A DNA stretch of 17,589 nucleotides from Saccoglossus kowalevskii (GCF_000003605.2 NW_003113464.1:126322-143910); one strand, 5' to 3'. Counted from the stretch's first letter, positions 1 to 10,247 are shown. Made by a program: numbers and translations. The notes: generated by a model not told the origin, from the letters alone.

Positions 1-139
1 TTAATAATTAATTTGTTATTAAGGCTTGATCTTGACAAGCAAGCTAAGCTTCCTTGGTGGCTTTCAAAAAATGCAGATATATGTATTTTCTTTACTAGTT
101 TTAAAGCTAAGAAAATTTGGCCTTGAGAGAATGTTCCTA
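1..139 (-). CDS. Putative coding exon 3 (partial) of leftward gene, runs off window
   Basis: On the minus strand a T-rich acceptor (ATTCTTTTAG) ends at 140, and from 139 a single frame stays open for 45 codons to the window edge. The exon would be entered in phase 1, which is the phase left by the exon at 504-455. Readable residues include VGTFSQGQIF and KKIHISAFFE. No donor is obvious; CTA|GTAAAG near 88 is a weak option that would make the exon shorter. No domain is recognised. Open runs of this length occur by chance in DNA this AT-rich, so the call rests on the acceptor and on phase agreement with the two upstream exons. Confidence 0.33.
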
Positions 140-454
140 CTAAAAGAATTTCAACCCAACTTATAAAGATACTTAGTGTGAGGCAAGGTAGTAGAAATGA
201 AAGTGATAAAGGTTAGACTGGGTGTTTAAGTAGCCACTAGACAAACCCTATAAGATGTATTCAGAATTCTTGAGTCAAATCCCCCACAATGGTACTCCTT
301 TCAGTTGAATGCCCCAATCAATAGGAATTTTGCATATATGGGGTTAACAAACTTTTGTTCAACTTTAAAGGGGCAACTCAGTTTGTATGCACACACACAT
401 GGACATGATTCATGTGAAATACAAATATAGGAAATTGAAACTGGACACATATAC

Positions 455-504
455 CGTATTTCTCTATTAGTAGCACATGTACTTTATGTAAATAAGATGT
501 GTAC
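455..504 (-). CDS. Putative 50-nt coding exon 2 of leftward gene
   Basis: The minus strand shows acceptor TTTGACTTACAG ending at 505 and donor ACG|GTATAT with GT at 454-453. The 50 nt are entered in phase 2, completing the GA left by the exon ending at 597, and left in phase 1. The peptide reads YTSYLHKVHVLLIEKY, an amphipathic, helix-like stretch with no recognised domain. Phases agree with both flanking exon candidates, which favours a true spliced gene over a chance open frame. The donor is only moderate at positions +4 to +6, and read-through would add about 25 codons before a stop, so the 3' border is less certain than the 5' border. Confidence 0.4.
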
Positions 505-596
505 CTGTAAGTCAAATTTTAATGATTTATGATACAATAAATCTAATGGTTGAAAAATAAATATGTTGTACATGCTTCAATGAAGAAGATACTCAC

Positions 597-769
597 TCAA
601 TATTTTCCTTAGAAATAGCCCCATTTGGCTGTTGTTTGTTGAATAATGGGGTTAATTTCTGTTGTGCAGGCATAGTGGAATTTTTACGCTTCGATTTCAA
701 AGATAGTTTGGGTCTCTTTTTAGGAGGGCTTGATGTCTTTGACAAACCAGAATAAGCTGCTGACATTTT
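597..769 (-). CDS. Putative first coding exon of a nuclear protein (basic NLS, PIP-box-like motif)
   Basis: On the minus strand a long T-run and TATTTTCAG acceptor end at 770. The ATG is at 766-764, and 56 codons plus 2 nt lead to a consensus donor GA|GTGAGT (GT at 596-595). The product is rich in K, S, P and Q and poor in I, F and Y, unlike chance translations of this AT-rich DNA. It contains SPPKKRPKLSLKSKRK, a classical basic nuclear localisation signal, followed by QQKLTPLF. That resembles a PCNA-interacting box (Q-x-x-L-x-x-aromatic pair) but has L instead of the first aromatic. Nuclear, perhaps replication- or repair-linked, is inference. Without splicing the frame stops one codon later (GAG TGA). 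An acceptor 3 nt before the ATG implies an upstream 5'UTR exon, or a coding exon if the ATG is internal. Confidence 0.5.
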
Positions 770-890
770 CTGAAAATATAAAAAAAAAAGTTGATTCTAA
801 CATATCCTATGACATACATGTACTGTACGTAATTCAGGCAAGAAGTTTGATTACACCAACAATTAGGCCTGAGTAACACAACCACTGTAG

Positions 891-898
891 TTACGTCA
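891..898 (-). promoter_or_regulatory. ATF/CREB-like site TGACGTAA
   Basis: TTACGTCA on the plus strand is TGACGTAA on the minus strand, an ATF/CREB-family consensus variant. It lies about 125 bp upstream of the leftward ATG at 766 and about 80 bp upstream of the rightward exon candidate at 977. It could belong to a local bidirectional promoter, which would be an alternative to the distant promoter proposed at 7480-8250. An 8-mer also occurs by chance. Confidence 0.2.
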
Positions 899-976
899 GT
901 GTTCAAAGATATACCAACAAGATACATGGTGTATCAAAACATGGAAATACTTCATGGTAATCTCAAGTGTTTGCAG

Positions 977-1098
977 CAGTGGACATTGAAGAATATTTAT
1001 ACCCAAAAACAAGGCTTGACTTGAGAGTTGAGACAGCACCTACATGTATTTTCAAAGCAAAATTTAATAAAATTGCTTTTAGTAACAACTTGTATGCG
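977..1098 (+). CDS. Putative internal exon A of rightward gene
   Basis: Acceptor AGTGTTTGCAG ends at 976 (or three bases later, CAGCAG, same phase). The plus frame then reads VDIEEYLYPKTRLDLRVE and on to FSNNLYA. It stays open to a stop at 1177-1179. Possible donors are GCG|GTAACT (GT at 1099, phase 0) and TTTTA|GTAACA (GT at 1083, phase 1); both are mediocre. Either can be matched in phase by one of the alternative acceptors of the next exon (1491 for phase 0; 1477 or 1486 for phase 1). Composition is plausible for a beta-rich segment, but no family is recognised. The opposite strand is also open here, which weakens the case. Confidence 0.25.
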
Positions 1099-1485
1099 GT
1101 AACTTTAACAACTAATATATTTCTGCAATTAAATATTCCTATTGTGCAATATATTAGTATAAAATTAAGAGACAACTGAAGAACACCAAAGCATACTCAT
1201 TGAGCAATAAAGTTTTGACTCCCTTGCTAAGTGTAAGTTTTGCAATGAATGCAATTTTGTAATAACCATTGCTGTAGTTCATAACTATAGCATTCGTAAT
1301 ACTAATTGCAATTGTATTGCAGTCACAAGAATTAATTTCAGTCATTACCAAAAAATTCATAAATTAGGTACGAGTGAGGCACTTTTTAATGTGAATCAAA
1401 AATTTTCATGGTGAAGTGAAAAATTGACATAGTAAAATTAAATTTAGAGTGGGGTAATTGCTAATTTTTCTCGGAGTGCTGGCAG

Positions 1486-1623
1486 AACAGACGGTTGGGA
1501 GTCTTCAATATGACACATTGCTTGATGACACAGCAGGTGTTGTATATAGGTACTCAATGATCCCTCATAACAGGACTGATTTTGCAGAAATCCTGAGTCA
1601 AAATGGAATCCCAAAAACTCAAA
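1486..1623 (+). CDS. Putative internal exon B of rightward gene
   Basis: A branch-point-like GCTAATT and a short pyrimidine tract precede three candidate acceptors ending at 1476, 1485 and 1490. The exon ends at a near-perfect donor, CAAA|GTAAGT (GT at 1624-1625), leaving phase 1. Only one plus frame is open. It reads TVGSLQYDTLLDDTAGVVYR and later NRTDFAEILSQNG: rich in D, T, G and V, low in K and I, as expected of real protein rather than of chance frames here. NRT is a potential N-glycosylation sequon if the protein is secreted. No domain is recognised. There is no ATG at the 5' side, so it is internal. One minus frame is also open but lacks good splice borders. Confidence 0.42.
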
Positions 1624-2140
1624 GTAAGTCAGCTTTTTGATGCCCTTACAGTTGTTTTTTTAAGAAAAAGTTAAAAATGTAAAGTTGACGATAACAGGTG
1701 ATGACAGACAATCAGTAATATGAACAGCCCCCCTCTGTTGACTTTATGAAAAACATGGACATCAAAAACACCCACATCATAATAAGATTAACCACCTCTA
1801 AGAAACAGTTAACGATACATTCAAGTATCAGAATTTAGACTAATTTTAGGTGAAATATGGCCACCAGTCAGCCATAATTGATCAAATAAAAAAATAAATG
1901 ACATGTACGACATTATGTATTGTATTTTAGCAAGTTTTACTTGGTTGATAACATGTGTGTGAATACGATGTTTTTCAAGATCTCTAGATATCAATGTATG
2001 ATTTTCCATTGCGTCAATTATGCATCAGGTATTTAGAATGACTAGTTGCATCACATCAAATCTGGCGAGGTGTATCAGATTATAGGGCACACTGTATGTA
2101 CAAGTGAAAGGCATATGTTATGTAATCCAAACATTTGAAG

Positions 2141-2202
2141 GCTTGAGTGACGTGACAAGGCTGAGAGTTGAAGATGGCTTTACATGTAGCTTGAGGTCAA
2201 AA
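2141..2202 (+). CDS. Putative internal exon C of rightward gene
   Basis: The plus frame reads LSDVTRLRVEDGFTCSLRSK up to donor AAA|GTAAGA (GT at 2203-2204), leaving phase 0. If the acceptor is TTTGAAG ending at 2140, entry is in phase 1 and matches exon B. If the acceptor is ATTATAG ending at 2085, the exon has 39 codons beginning GTLYVQVKGICYV, enters in phase 0, and needs a further small exon between B and C; a 17-nt candidate with a weak donor lies at 1698-1714. Neither acceptor has a good pyrimidine tract, so the 5' border is the weak point. Composition is convincingly protein-like, but no family is recognised. Confidence 0.36.
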
Positions 2203-4032
2203 GTAAGACAACAAAATTGAGACAGCAGGCCATCAAAATATTGGGAGTTAGTAAGCTCCTTCCAATGAGTAAAAACCACTTAAGTTAATGGCATGGCGTG
2301 ACATGTTTAAAACACTTCATCATCCTAGGAAATACCAGCAATGACACTGTGTTGACCACTTGAATAATAATAAGGCGTTGGTAACTAAAGCGGACAGATG
2401 TGTGTCATGATTAACACAATGAAAACGAATAATATAAATTTGCTTGTTTTAGTTTCTTGTGGCACGTCACTGTGATACCTTGTCATATGTCACACTGTTA
2501 TCAAATGGAACATAAATTCTACCTTCTGTGTCCAATGAGAACCATGTACAATTGAATTGGGTTGTAATTATCTAATGGAAATACCTAAGCACAGTCTCTT
2601 TATCGTGATAGAGGTCATGTGACCTGAACAATATCTTTTAGCATATCCGGTACAAACAAAAGAAAACCTGTCAACAGGAACAGTCTTTGATTTTAATTTT
2701 ATATTACTTGTGTATTATATTTTTTAATATTTCAAAATTAAATAACACAAATTACATCAATACATGTCAGATTTGTCATTTTCTTTTCGTCTTTCTCAAT
2801 TATTGATTAAGGTTATATAGTACGGGGTACCATTACAAATCTAGACTGGTAGATCTAGCACAAGATTGCTATAAAATCAACATATGACCACCGGCACAAC
2901 CAATTAAGTGTACCTACTAGAATGAATCAAAGACAGTTTTTAATAGAACTCACTGCTACAAGTGAGACACCAATGTAATAGTCTTGTATTTTAAATTGAT
3001 TTACTACAAGTAACTATATTTTCTAGTTAATGGTCTTGCACTGATTTACATAAACTGAACCATTGTGACATGAATTATGCATCATTTCAGTAATCACACT
3101 CAAAGCATTCCACATTAGTGCCAAAATGATGTGAATATGAGCACCAAATATGGTGGACCTCACAGGTCAAATAAACAAAATTTTCTTGGAAACCTGGTGA
3201 GATGCCAATTTTAAAAAGTTGGTAGTCCTACAGTAATATTGGGTAGTCCAACAGGTTTCTATGTACTGTAGAAGGAACATAAAGCCATGCAAAGAAGTGA
3301 TAACACAAATATATAAATATCACATTGCTAAAATACATGTGTACATGTACATGTAGGACAACCACGACATACTGGTTAATGTAAAAACAACTTATTTTTT
3401 TTAAAGTTTCTAGTAGTCCATTTGGGCTACCTTTGTACATTTGAAAAATGGTAGCCAAAGGACAAGTATTTGTAGTCTATGTGCTTAGGGCTACTGCTAA
3501 TTTTCATCCCTAGACCTGCATCGGTAAGTAGAACAGACTCCACATCCAGCTACTTGGCAGCTACATCAACCATCGCTAAGTTACTTGTATGCACCGTGTC
3601 TGAACAGTTACATTACTCCCAGAACACGAACAATTCAACCGTACAGAAAAGAAAGTAGTGATCATGTCACTACCTCATAAGGAATTGTTTTGATTTTTAT
3701 GACATAACATCGCATATAACAAGAGGTGGGAACATTCCACTCCCTGACCTACCAGTAGATCAGGGCAAAAGTCACATATAGCAATCCACTGTCATAGATG
3801 TGTCTCAAACAAAACAATACAATACAGATAAAATCAAATGTTTCAACAGTTGAGCGTAATCAACCACATCTCACAAGACCTGATTTATGATGAGACTTCA
3901 TGCACATATGTATTTAAATAAAGTGTTTGATGACAGAAAATATAAATTGAACTATCCCGGTAGATTAAAAGATGTATAGGCTCTGATGTAAGTCAGTCAA
4001 TGGAAGTGATTGACTGAAAATCTTTTTTATAG
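2203..4032. other. AT-rich non-coding stretch, probably intron
   Basis: I found no exon here that fits the phase of its neighbours. It holds ACATGT-rich words near 3333-3357, an inverted pair of nuclear-receptor half-sites at 2612-2625, and a strong acceptor (TTTTCATCCCTAG ending near 3513) only ten bases before a donor-like GTAAGT at 3524. Confidence 0.5.
2612..2625. promoter_or_regulatory. Inverted AGGTCA half-sites, 2-bp spacer
   Basis: AGGTCA-TG-TGACCT is an inverted repeat of the nuclear-receptor half-site with a 2-bp spacer (the classical estrogen-type element has 3). It lies in a putative intron. Function is unknown and a chance origin is possible. Confidence 0.2.
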
Positions 4033-4113
4033 ACTTCTGAGGTCAATCCATGCAATCCATGGGAGTTACCAGAGACTGTTCCAGACACTCAGAAAAAAAA
4101 TCACAGTGTCACA
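4033..4113 (+). CDS. Putative internal exon D of rightward gene
   Basis: A strong acceptor (TCTTTTTTATAG) ends at 4032. The phase-0 frame reads TSEVNPCNPWELPETVPDTQ and continues KKNHSVT. A donor ACA|GTAACT at 4114 leaves phase 0, matching exon E. Entry phase 0 also matches the exit of exon C. If this donor is not used, the frame continues (TSSDSEHSSLVHF) to a TGA at 4174-4176, making D a terminal exon. Composition (P, E, T, S, N, W) suggests a low-complexity linker or tail rather than a folded domain. No homologue is recognised. Confidence 0.42.
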
Positions 4114-5029
4114 GTAACTAGTAGTGATTCTGAACACAGCAGCCTTGTACATTTCATCGCTACAAAGCCTTTATGACAGGAGGATGCTTACAAAACACTG
4201 TCATGTACTCCCAAATAAGGATTATGTTGTCTTGAAAGCTAACTAGAAAGTCTTTTGATACATAGTATTAGTTGATATGTTATGCGGTTATAATCTCCAG
4301 TGAAAAAACACACAAACCATGTCGTGTAAAGGTAAAACACAGAATTCAAAGCAGCATTGTTATAATCACCCATTGTAAAAACCATCTATCATTTGCTACC
4401 TAAGATTTCACAATAGTAGTGACCCCTAGTCTATCATTAGTTCATGGTCAAATCCAAAATTAGCTCAACCATATGTGTATTGGAGGTGAAGTATGTGCTT
4501 TGTAATTCATTGAGTCCACATTCCAACTGGTTCTACAAACTTGTATTTTCACTTCACTTCACTTCAAGTGGAAGCATTGAGTACAGCAATATTTGAGATG
4601 TATATATTTGCCTCATGCCACAATTGAATTATTCGTAAAAAAAAATAGATAGGATAGATTTTTGATAATATGAACACAATTTAAATTAAATTATACATGT
4701 AACATTCATTGTATTGAATTTACTAAAATTCTTTTTCTTTCCAATTTGTTCTACACTGACAATCCTGAAAACTAGTAGATAGATCATAGCAACAGTTGCT
4801 AAGGTAGTTAAGTTTATACATTTCAGCTAATCAGTTCCATTGATTTGAGAATATGTCATTGATTGAATTAATTAATCAAGCCCTCTGTGCACTAGGTCCC
4901 CATTTTGATGACCACATTACTGTACATGGTGCAAATTGTTGGTCTTAAATAAAATAAAATAATAAAAAAAGGTCTCCTCTGGCACTGCAAAATGAATGTT
5001 GTAAGCTGCTGTGTTTTCTACTATTTTAG

Positions 5030-5092
5030 TCTGAACCTCAGTTACAGGTTCCTAAGTTACCTACAGTGGCAGTGCTCTTCCCAGAAATTTAA
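5030..5092 (+). CDS. Putative terminal coding exon E of rightward gene
   Basis: Acceptor TTTTCTACTATTTTAG, with a good pyrimidine-rich tract, ends at 5029. The phase-0 frame reads SEPQLQVPKLPTVAVLFPEI and stops at TAA 5090-5092. The 20-residue proline/valine-rich C-terminus does not look like translated AT-rich intron. An AATAAA follows 156 bp after the stop. Phase is compatible with exon D. The exon is short enough that a chance origin cannot be excluded without transcript data. Confidence 0.4.
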   Translation, partial: SEPQLQVPKLPTVAVLFPEI

Positions 5093-5247
5093 AACACTAT
5101 AGCAGTAAAAATTTACATAATATAATTTTCATAAATTTTCATATGATTTGCATATACTTATTTCAAGCAGTCTAATTGTATGAAAAATAGTTTTAAGTTT
5201 ACAGAAACTTATAATTTGAATTGAATAGTTGGCAATGGCACAGTGGA

Positions 5248-5253
5248 AATAAA
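5248..5253 (+). terminator. Canonical poly(A) signal AATAAA
   Basis: AATAAA lies 156 bp downstream of the proposed stop of exon E and is followed by a GT-rich stretch (TCTGTTTG, then TGTAGTGTTGTGG about 50 bases on), as expected for a cleavage site. AATAAA is common in AT-rich DNA; the position relative to exon E is the main support. Confidence 0.3.
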
Positions 5254-7479
5254 TCTGTTTGACAGTCAAGATAATGACTGTGGCAGTGTCAGACTACATG
5301 TAGTGTTGTGGTAAAACAAAGGACTATCTCTATTCCTAACAGTTAAATTCAATTCACACTAATTTTACGCAAGTATTACTTTCCCAAAATTGAATTATAG
5401 AAGAATTTAGATAAATTGAAAACAGTAAAATTGTCAGATCACATTAAATGAAATATAAATTCAAATCAATATAAAATATAGGTTCTCAAAAATGCCTTAC
5501 TTTTGGCTCTAATTGTTTTTTTTGTTTGTTTTTTGGACTTTGATCCAAAGTTTGTAAATACACTTTTCTAGTATGGTAGGAACGATACCGGTACTTGCAA
5601 ACATATGTTGTGTGTTGTCCAGTCAACTCACAATAATCCTGATAAATTGTTAATAAACATATCTGGTTAGTTTACTATAATGTATACTTAACTGCATTAT
5701 AGATATTATTAAATTACCACCATACCAGCATATATGAACAATATTTACTGAGTAAAAGAGTTTATTCAGAGATCATACACACAGGATGAAATAATATATT
5801 AATTAACAGATCTTTTGAATTAGACCAAAATATAAAAAAACCATACTGGTATGGGAAAAATGAAAAAAGGCATTAATGTAGGATATATTCTCCATTAAAA
5901 CTAATTTAATAGAGTTTACACGAGGTTAATCTGGAAATTTAGACTTGTATAGAATTTATTGTATGTTCAAAAATACCAAAATAAATAAGGTTATTAACCC
6001 TACATACCTACTAGGATTAGGGATTAAGGATTTTGGCATTTGTTCAGGCTATTTTTCTTGAGTGCAGACTTTGTTTTTTGCTACATGTACATTTATTTTT
6101 ATTGGATTCATGCCCAGTCACTGTGACCCCTAGAAAGTATAATAGTGGAACCAGATAAATGAATTCCATGTGGGTAGAAGACAGTAGAATTCATTGTTAT
6201 TAGTAAAATCCATGCATGTAAGACATTGTTAAAACACCTGTAATATAACAAAATTGAATACCAGCAATGATGACAAAGACTTTAACAGTAAATTTACCCA
6301 AGAGCTACACAATAATAGACCTCATGGCAGTGGTACAGCAGTGAGCAATATTAAATGGAAAAACAAGTCACTTCACTCGAACATACACGACTAAGCTGTA
6401 CTTGATTGATATAGAAAACGGCAAAAACACCATTTCCCTCGATTTTGATTCTCTGATTTTGTATTACACCCCTGGATTGGTAATAAAGCGCACTGAACAT
6501 AGGTCAATATGATTACAGTAGTTAATAGACAATCTTATTTGTGTGATTTGGTTAAAAATACATGCTATAATCATTCACTGATTATATGATCATCTTCAGG
6601 GACAGGAATTTTGATAGCAGAATAGGGCCATAGGGCGTACATGTATTTACTCTGACTAGTTAAATATTAATTAAAACAAGCAAAAATTCACAACTGAAAT
6701 GCATATTGCAGTAACATAAAAACTACAAAATGTTGATGTGATTTAAATCATTAGTTTAGATTTGAAATCTAATAATATTAATAATAATGAAATTCACTTC
6801 CGCAATATTCTGAATATGCCAAGAACTGTTGGTTGGGTCAAAAGACACAACTGCAACTGAATGAGCAATACTATACATTCACGAAAAAACTAATTTAATT
6901 AAATTTGACAAATATTTCAGAGCAAACCAAAAAAATTAAATAATTATGACTAATTAATAAGCAATATGCTGGCTGAGCATCGAACAGTAAGACATTTCTT
7001 TAACACGTCCCCCAATGTGATTTGTTCTCATTAAAACCCAAATTTGGTGTTGAACCATTGGTTCAAAGAGAAAAATTTAAGAATGACGAAATTCTGGAGA
7101 ACGAAAAAACAAAACAATTCTATGAATGGTCAAAATTTAGAAGTCAATAAATAAATTACAAAAAAACGCCAAATAATTTATGTGGTCATAGCGTGATATA
7201 TATTTTTTAATTATAATTATTCTATAAAACCACTGCTGAGTAATTTATAATGACATAACAACAACAAAATTTGATTTGTTGACAGCTTTGACTGCTGTAA
7301 TGCTGAATCAGCACATACATCTACAAACTTTGACAGGGTTGGAATCTCATTGAAAACTCATCATTGTCATTGTTATATGCGGCACAATTACAGGAGCTTC
7401 TGCTACTGTGTAACGTGATTACATAAACTTGTGACCAATGTCATGAGCTTCTAACCACCTTGGATTTGTTTGACAACGG
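5254..7479. other. AT-rich, CpG-poor stretch without recognised features
   Basis: No convincing exon, RNA gene or transposon is seen on either strand. CpG is very sparse up to about 6500 and rises slightly after that. It would be intron if the promoter block to the right serves the leftward gene. Confidence 0.5.
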
Positions 7480-8250
7480 GACGTCTGTTTCGTGTTTATG
7501 ATACAAACTAGTGTATTTAAAAAACTTACAATACGCTCAACGGCCTAGTCTTCAAACAACTATCCGATGATAGCGTAGATCGAACTGTCGATATGTTGTC
7601 AAAAAAACACGGTGAGTCAAGTAAGGGTGGGGACATTGTTTCCCCTTCTCGTTAGGTGCATCAGATTTGGGCGTGTCCTACACGCCAAGGTTTTCACTGC
7701 TGATAAAACGCGATGTGGTTGCGGGAAAACACAACAAACCGGGCGTAGCACGTATCACTTTAGTGCAGCATAGCATTAGTTATACCAGCCAAAGATGCCA
7801 GTGATATGTGCCGCACTCAGTGAGATAGATAAAGCCACACTTTGATAAGAAAATCTCATCGAAATGGACATAGGCTCGCACCTTGCACTCTATAATAGTA
7901 TACATTCCTAAAGTGAAGAAACGAAAAGAGTGACCTTGCCAAATATATCGTAAAACTTGTGAATATCTTGAACAATGGATGGATATACATACCCGAAGAC
8001 ACACCAGATATGCTTCTTTTTTTCACACACGCCAGCGCTGTTCTTGACAATAACGTGTCACTCTTGTTTCATCCCGAAATTGTGTACCACCAGTTTTACG
8101 CATAAGATTGCCGCCATTTTGGTTTCTGTTTGTGCACATGCGCACACCATAGATCTGACATTCTGTTCCAATATGATCTTTGAACTGTTCGCGTATTATG
8201 TTAATGACACACCCAGTGTTGAGCGGAAGTCGTGGGTAGCGTAGTCATAT
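7480..8250 (-). promoter_or_regulatory. CpG-rich promoter-like block, probably for the leftward gene
   Basis: CpG density rises sharply here: I count about 19 in 7480-7780 and a similar number in 7780-8250, against roughly 0.5-0.8 per 100 bp to the left. Sites seen: a YY1-like AAAATGGCGGC on the minus strand at 8120-8110; an NRF1-like TGCACATGCGCA at 8133-8144 (11 of 12 to YGCGCAYGCGCR); and a KLF/SP-type dyad GGCGTG-5-CACGCC at 7670-7686. Minus-strand donors that could end a first exon are GTATT|GTAAGT (GT at 7529) and TTCGG|GTATGT (GT at 7993). One plus donor, CACG|GTGAGT at 7612, is preceded by an ATG at 7593, so a rightward start is not excluded. The YY1 site overlaps an ATG in good context at 8117 opening a 19-codon frame (MAAILCVKL...). 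Confidence 0.42.
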
Positions 8251-9224
8251 AATGTTATACTAAGCAGGTAACGTTTGTTTCAAGAGTGAAATGAATAAAT
8301 TTACGACATTTATCATACATTCTGCACAAATATTTAATTTTAATCATACCAGAAACAACACATATCGATATAGAATATGATATAATAGAATAGAATATAA
8401 ATATTTTCAATAAAATACAATACTTATCTACTCTAATCAATCACAGTAATTGTTGTCTATTGTGGGTATTCATAATTCTAACTTATCTTGTGTCTTTTGA
8501 CGGTGATAAAAAAATGGAATATAATTACTATCTTTATTTTTTATAAAGGGCTTATTCTGTAATAAAGTGTGGGTCATCTTTTACATGGCATTTGATGCAT
8601 CAACGTTTGTTTTATATCGTGTATGACTGTCTATTTGTTCAATGCAAGTCTGAATTTACTTAAAACTTTAATTGAACGCCTATCAATCAGCTGCTCTATG
8701 TACACTTCTTGTTTCATAATTTTTTTATGATAATATGTTTTCTACGTTTTGATCTGCTCTGCATGTTCTTCTCCCACTGGCAGATAGCAACTCGAATAAC
8801 TTATTGAGACTCTGTGTAAGTTTAATTTTGTGATATTCAGATTTATACTGTTGAGAACCAGTGACCAGTGCATCTTGTTAAACATAATATCGCATGATTT
8901 GTCGTACAATCGAAATATTGACAATAAACATACTCTCCAGCGCGTTTCACTGCGCTTCGAATTCCCCGTATGTACACTGGGTATCTATACAATCATACAG
9001 AGGTTGCGTAATGATATAAAGAATATGTGCAGAATTTTGTAGCAGTGACTAGATAATGGGCACAATTCACTTAATTACGGTATTACAGTTATTCTCTTTT
9101 GATGGTATATTATCTGCAAAATACGTGGTGCATGGTAAAATTAAAATGAAGTGGAATTTTTCAAGTTAGGGTTTAGATTCGACACAGGATAAGATGTACT
9201 CTCAAAACAGTTTTCCTTATTTAG
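8251..9224. other. Intergenic-looking stretch without recognised features
   Basis: AT-rich but with CpG at roughly three times the density of the left third. Open frames up to about 70 codons are rich in I, N, F and Y and lack good splice borders, so I read them as chance. Confidence 0.4.
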
Positions 9225-9227
9225 GAA

Positions 9228-9249
9228 ATGAGCAAAAAATACAGGGCAG
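9228..9249 (+). CDS. Possible start-codon microexon
   Basis: A 25-nt segment (9225-9249) lies between a good acceptor (TTTTCCTTATTTAG) and a perfect donor (GGGCAG|GTAAGT, GT at 9250). It contains ATG at 9228 and reads MSKKYRA plus one base, leaving phase 1, which fits the candidate exon at 9451. Such a tight pair of strong splice sites is uncommon, but the exon is too short to judge by composition. Confidence 0.25.
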
Positions 9250-9450
9250 GTAAGTCTGGATTTCTACCAGTCAGAGTAAATAGCTACCAGTGACGGAAAA
9301 GACGTAATTTCTGAACTTTCATAATATCAATATTGGTATTATCAATCACGTCCTATAATTGGTTGTTCAGGGCTTTCGAATTGATTATTTTCTTAAATAA
9401 TAGGTAATAAACATAGAGCAACATTTTGTCAAAATTATTAACATATTCAG

Positions 9451-9623
9451 CGTTTTCCCGACTACACTTCGAAATTCAGGATTTTGATGTGTTCCACAGT
9501 TATAAATGGGCCAGTTTTTTTATAACTGAATACAAAATGGAATTGCTCAAGAGTTTCCGGCGAAAATATCGTAAAATAATTCACAACAAATCACATTGGT
9601 GCTCTCTTCACTTTGGTCGGTAA
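9451..9623 (+). CDS. Possible second exon of a small gene
   Basis: Acceptor AACATATTCAG ends at 9450. The phase-1 frame reads FSRLHFEIQDFDVFHSYKWA and later MELLKSFRRKYRKIIHNKSH, then stops at TAA 9621-9623; a weaker donor CG|GTAACC at 9620 could extend it. With the microexon it would give a protein of about 64 residues with a basic C-terminal half. Composition (F, K, I, Y) is close to that of chance frames in AT-rich DNA, so the call depends on the phase match. An ATG in good context at 9537 would give a 28-residue alternative. Confidence 0.22.
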
Positions 9624-10247
9624 CCATTCGGATGATACTATTTCATTTTTGGTATTTTATCTGTAAATGATGCATTCTTGTATTCGCGTCAAAGGATATG
9701 ATGCAAATTAAATAACTAATGTAAATGAGTAAATCATAAGAAATCAATATTTACTTGTTAGTATTTGAGCCGCTCCTCGAGAAGAGATGTGGAGAGATGA
9801 CAACAACCACCGAGTGATTTATTTATGTCATGTATGGTCATAAATACTGTTAGGGATATTTATGCCTGTAATTTATGTAATTATTCATCTCCCTAATTTG
9901 CATTATTTCACCGTTTAATAATTATACACAATTAGAGCAACATATATTTTATGTTAAAAGCCTGTAACTGGGGAACCATTGGACTAGATTCTAGATCTCT
10001 GTCCCTAACGTAAATAATTGCCGTTTCTGTTTGTTATACTGCCCCAACGGTATGTTTGTTATATACAGTAATCAAGAGACTGGAACAGGATCTAGTGGAC
10101 CATTGGTGCCATGACGTCTGGGAATTTTAGAAACAGTAATCACTTTGATTTGCCGTTATCGATTTTGGGAAAAATAATTGTCCACATATTTGAAATATTT
10201 GTGGTTTGTTTATTTACTGCTGTCATAATTATGTAATTTGTTTTTGA
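9624..10247. other. Non-coding stretch with small direct and inverted repeats
   Basis: It holds TATTTATG/CATAAATA (9820-9827 and 9839-9846, 11-nt loop), a direct repeat TGTTTGTTATA at 10028 and 10053, and two CCATTGG-bearing segments near 9975 and 10100 that look like arms of a decayed hairpin of about 150 bp. No coding exon seen. Confidence 0.35.

Noticed and set aside
308-450. Plus frame after acceptor CTCCTTTCAG reading LNAPINRNFAYMGL.
   Set aside because: Open for about 46 codons, but no acceptable donor and no phase partner; it overlaps the opposite-strand intron of a better-supported gene.
1821-2009. 62-codon minus frame starting MENHTLISRDLEKHRI.
   Set aside because: Reasonable composition at the start, but the rest is hydrophobic AT-type sequence; its only donor (GTAAAA) is weak and no phase partner was found.
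2821-2960. Apparent small palindromes (GGTACC, TAGATCTA) as an element border.
   Set aside because: Short restriction-site-like palindromes only; no paired ends or target duplication.
7975-8244. 89-codon plus-strand open frame beginning MDGYTYPK.
   Set aside because: It lies in the promoter-like block, overlaps open minus frames, has no recognisable domain, and runs through the YY1/NRF1-like sites.
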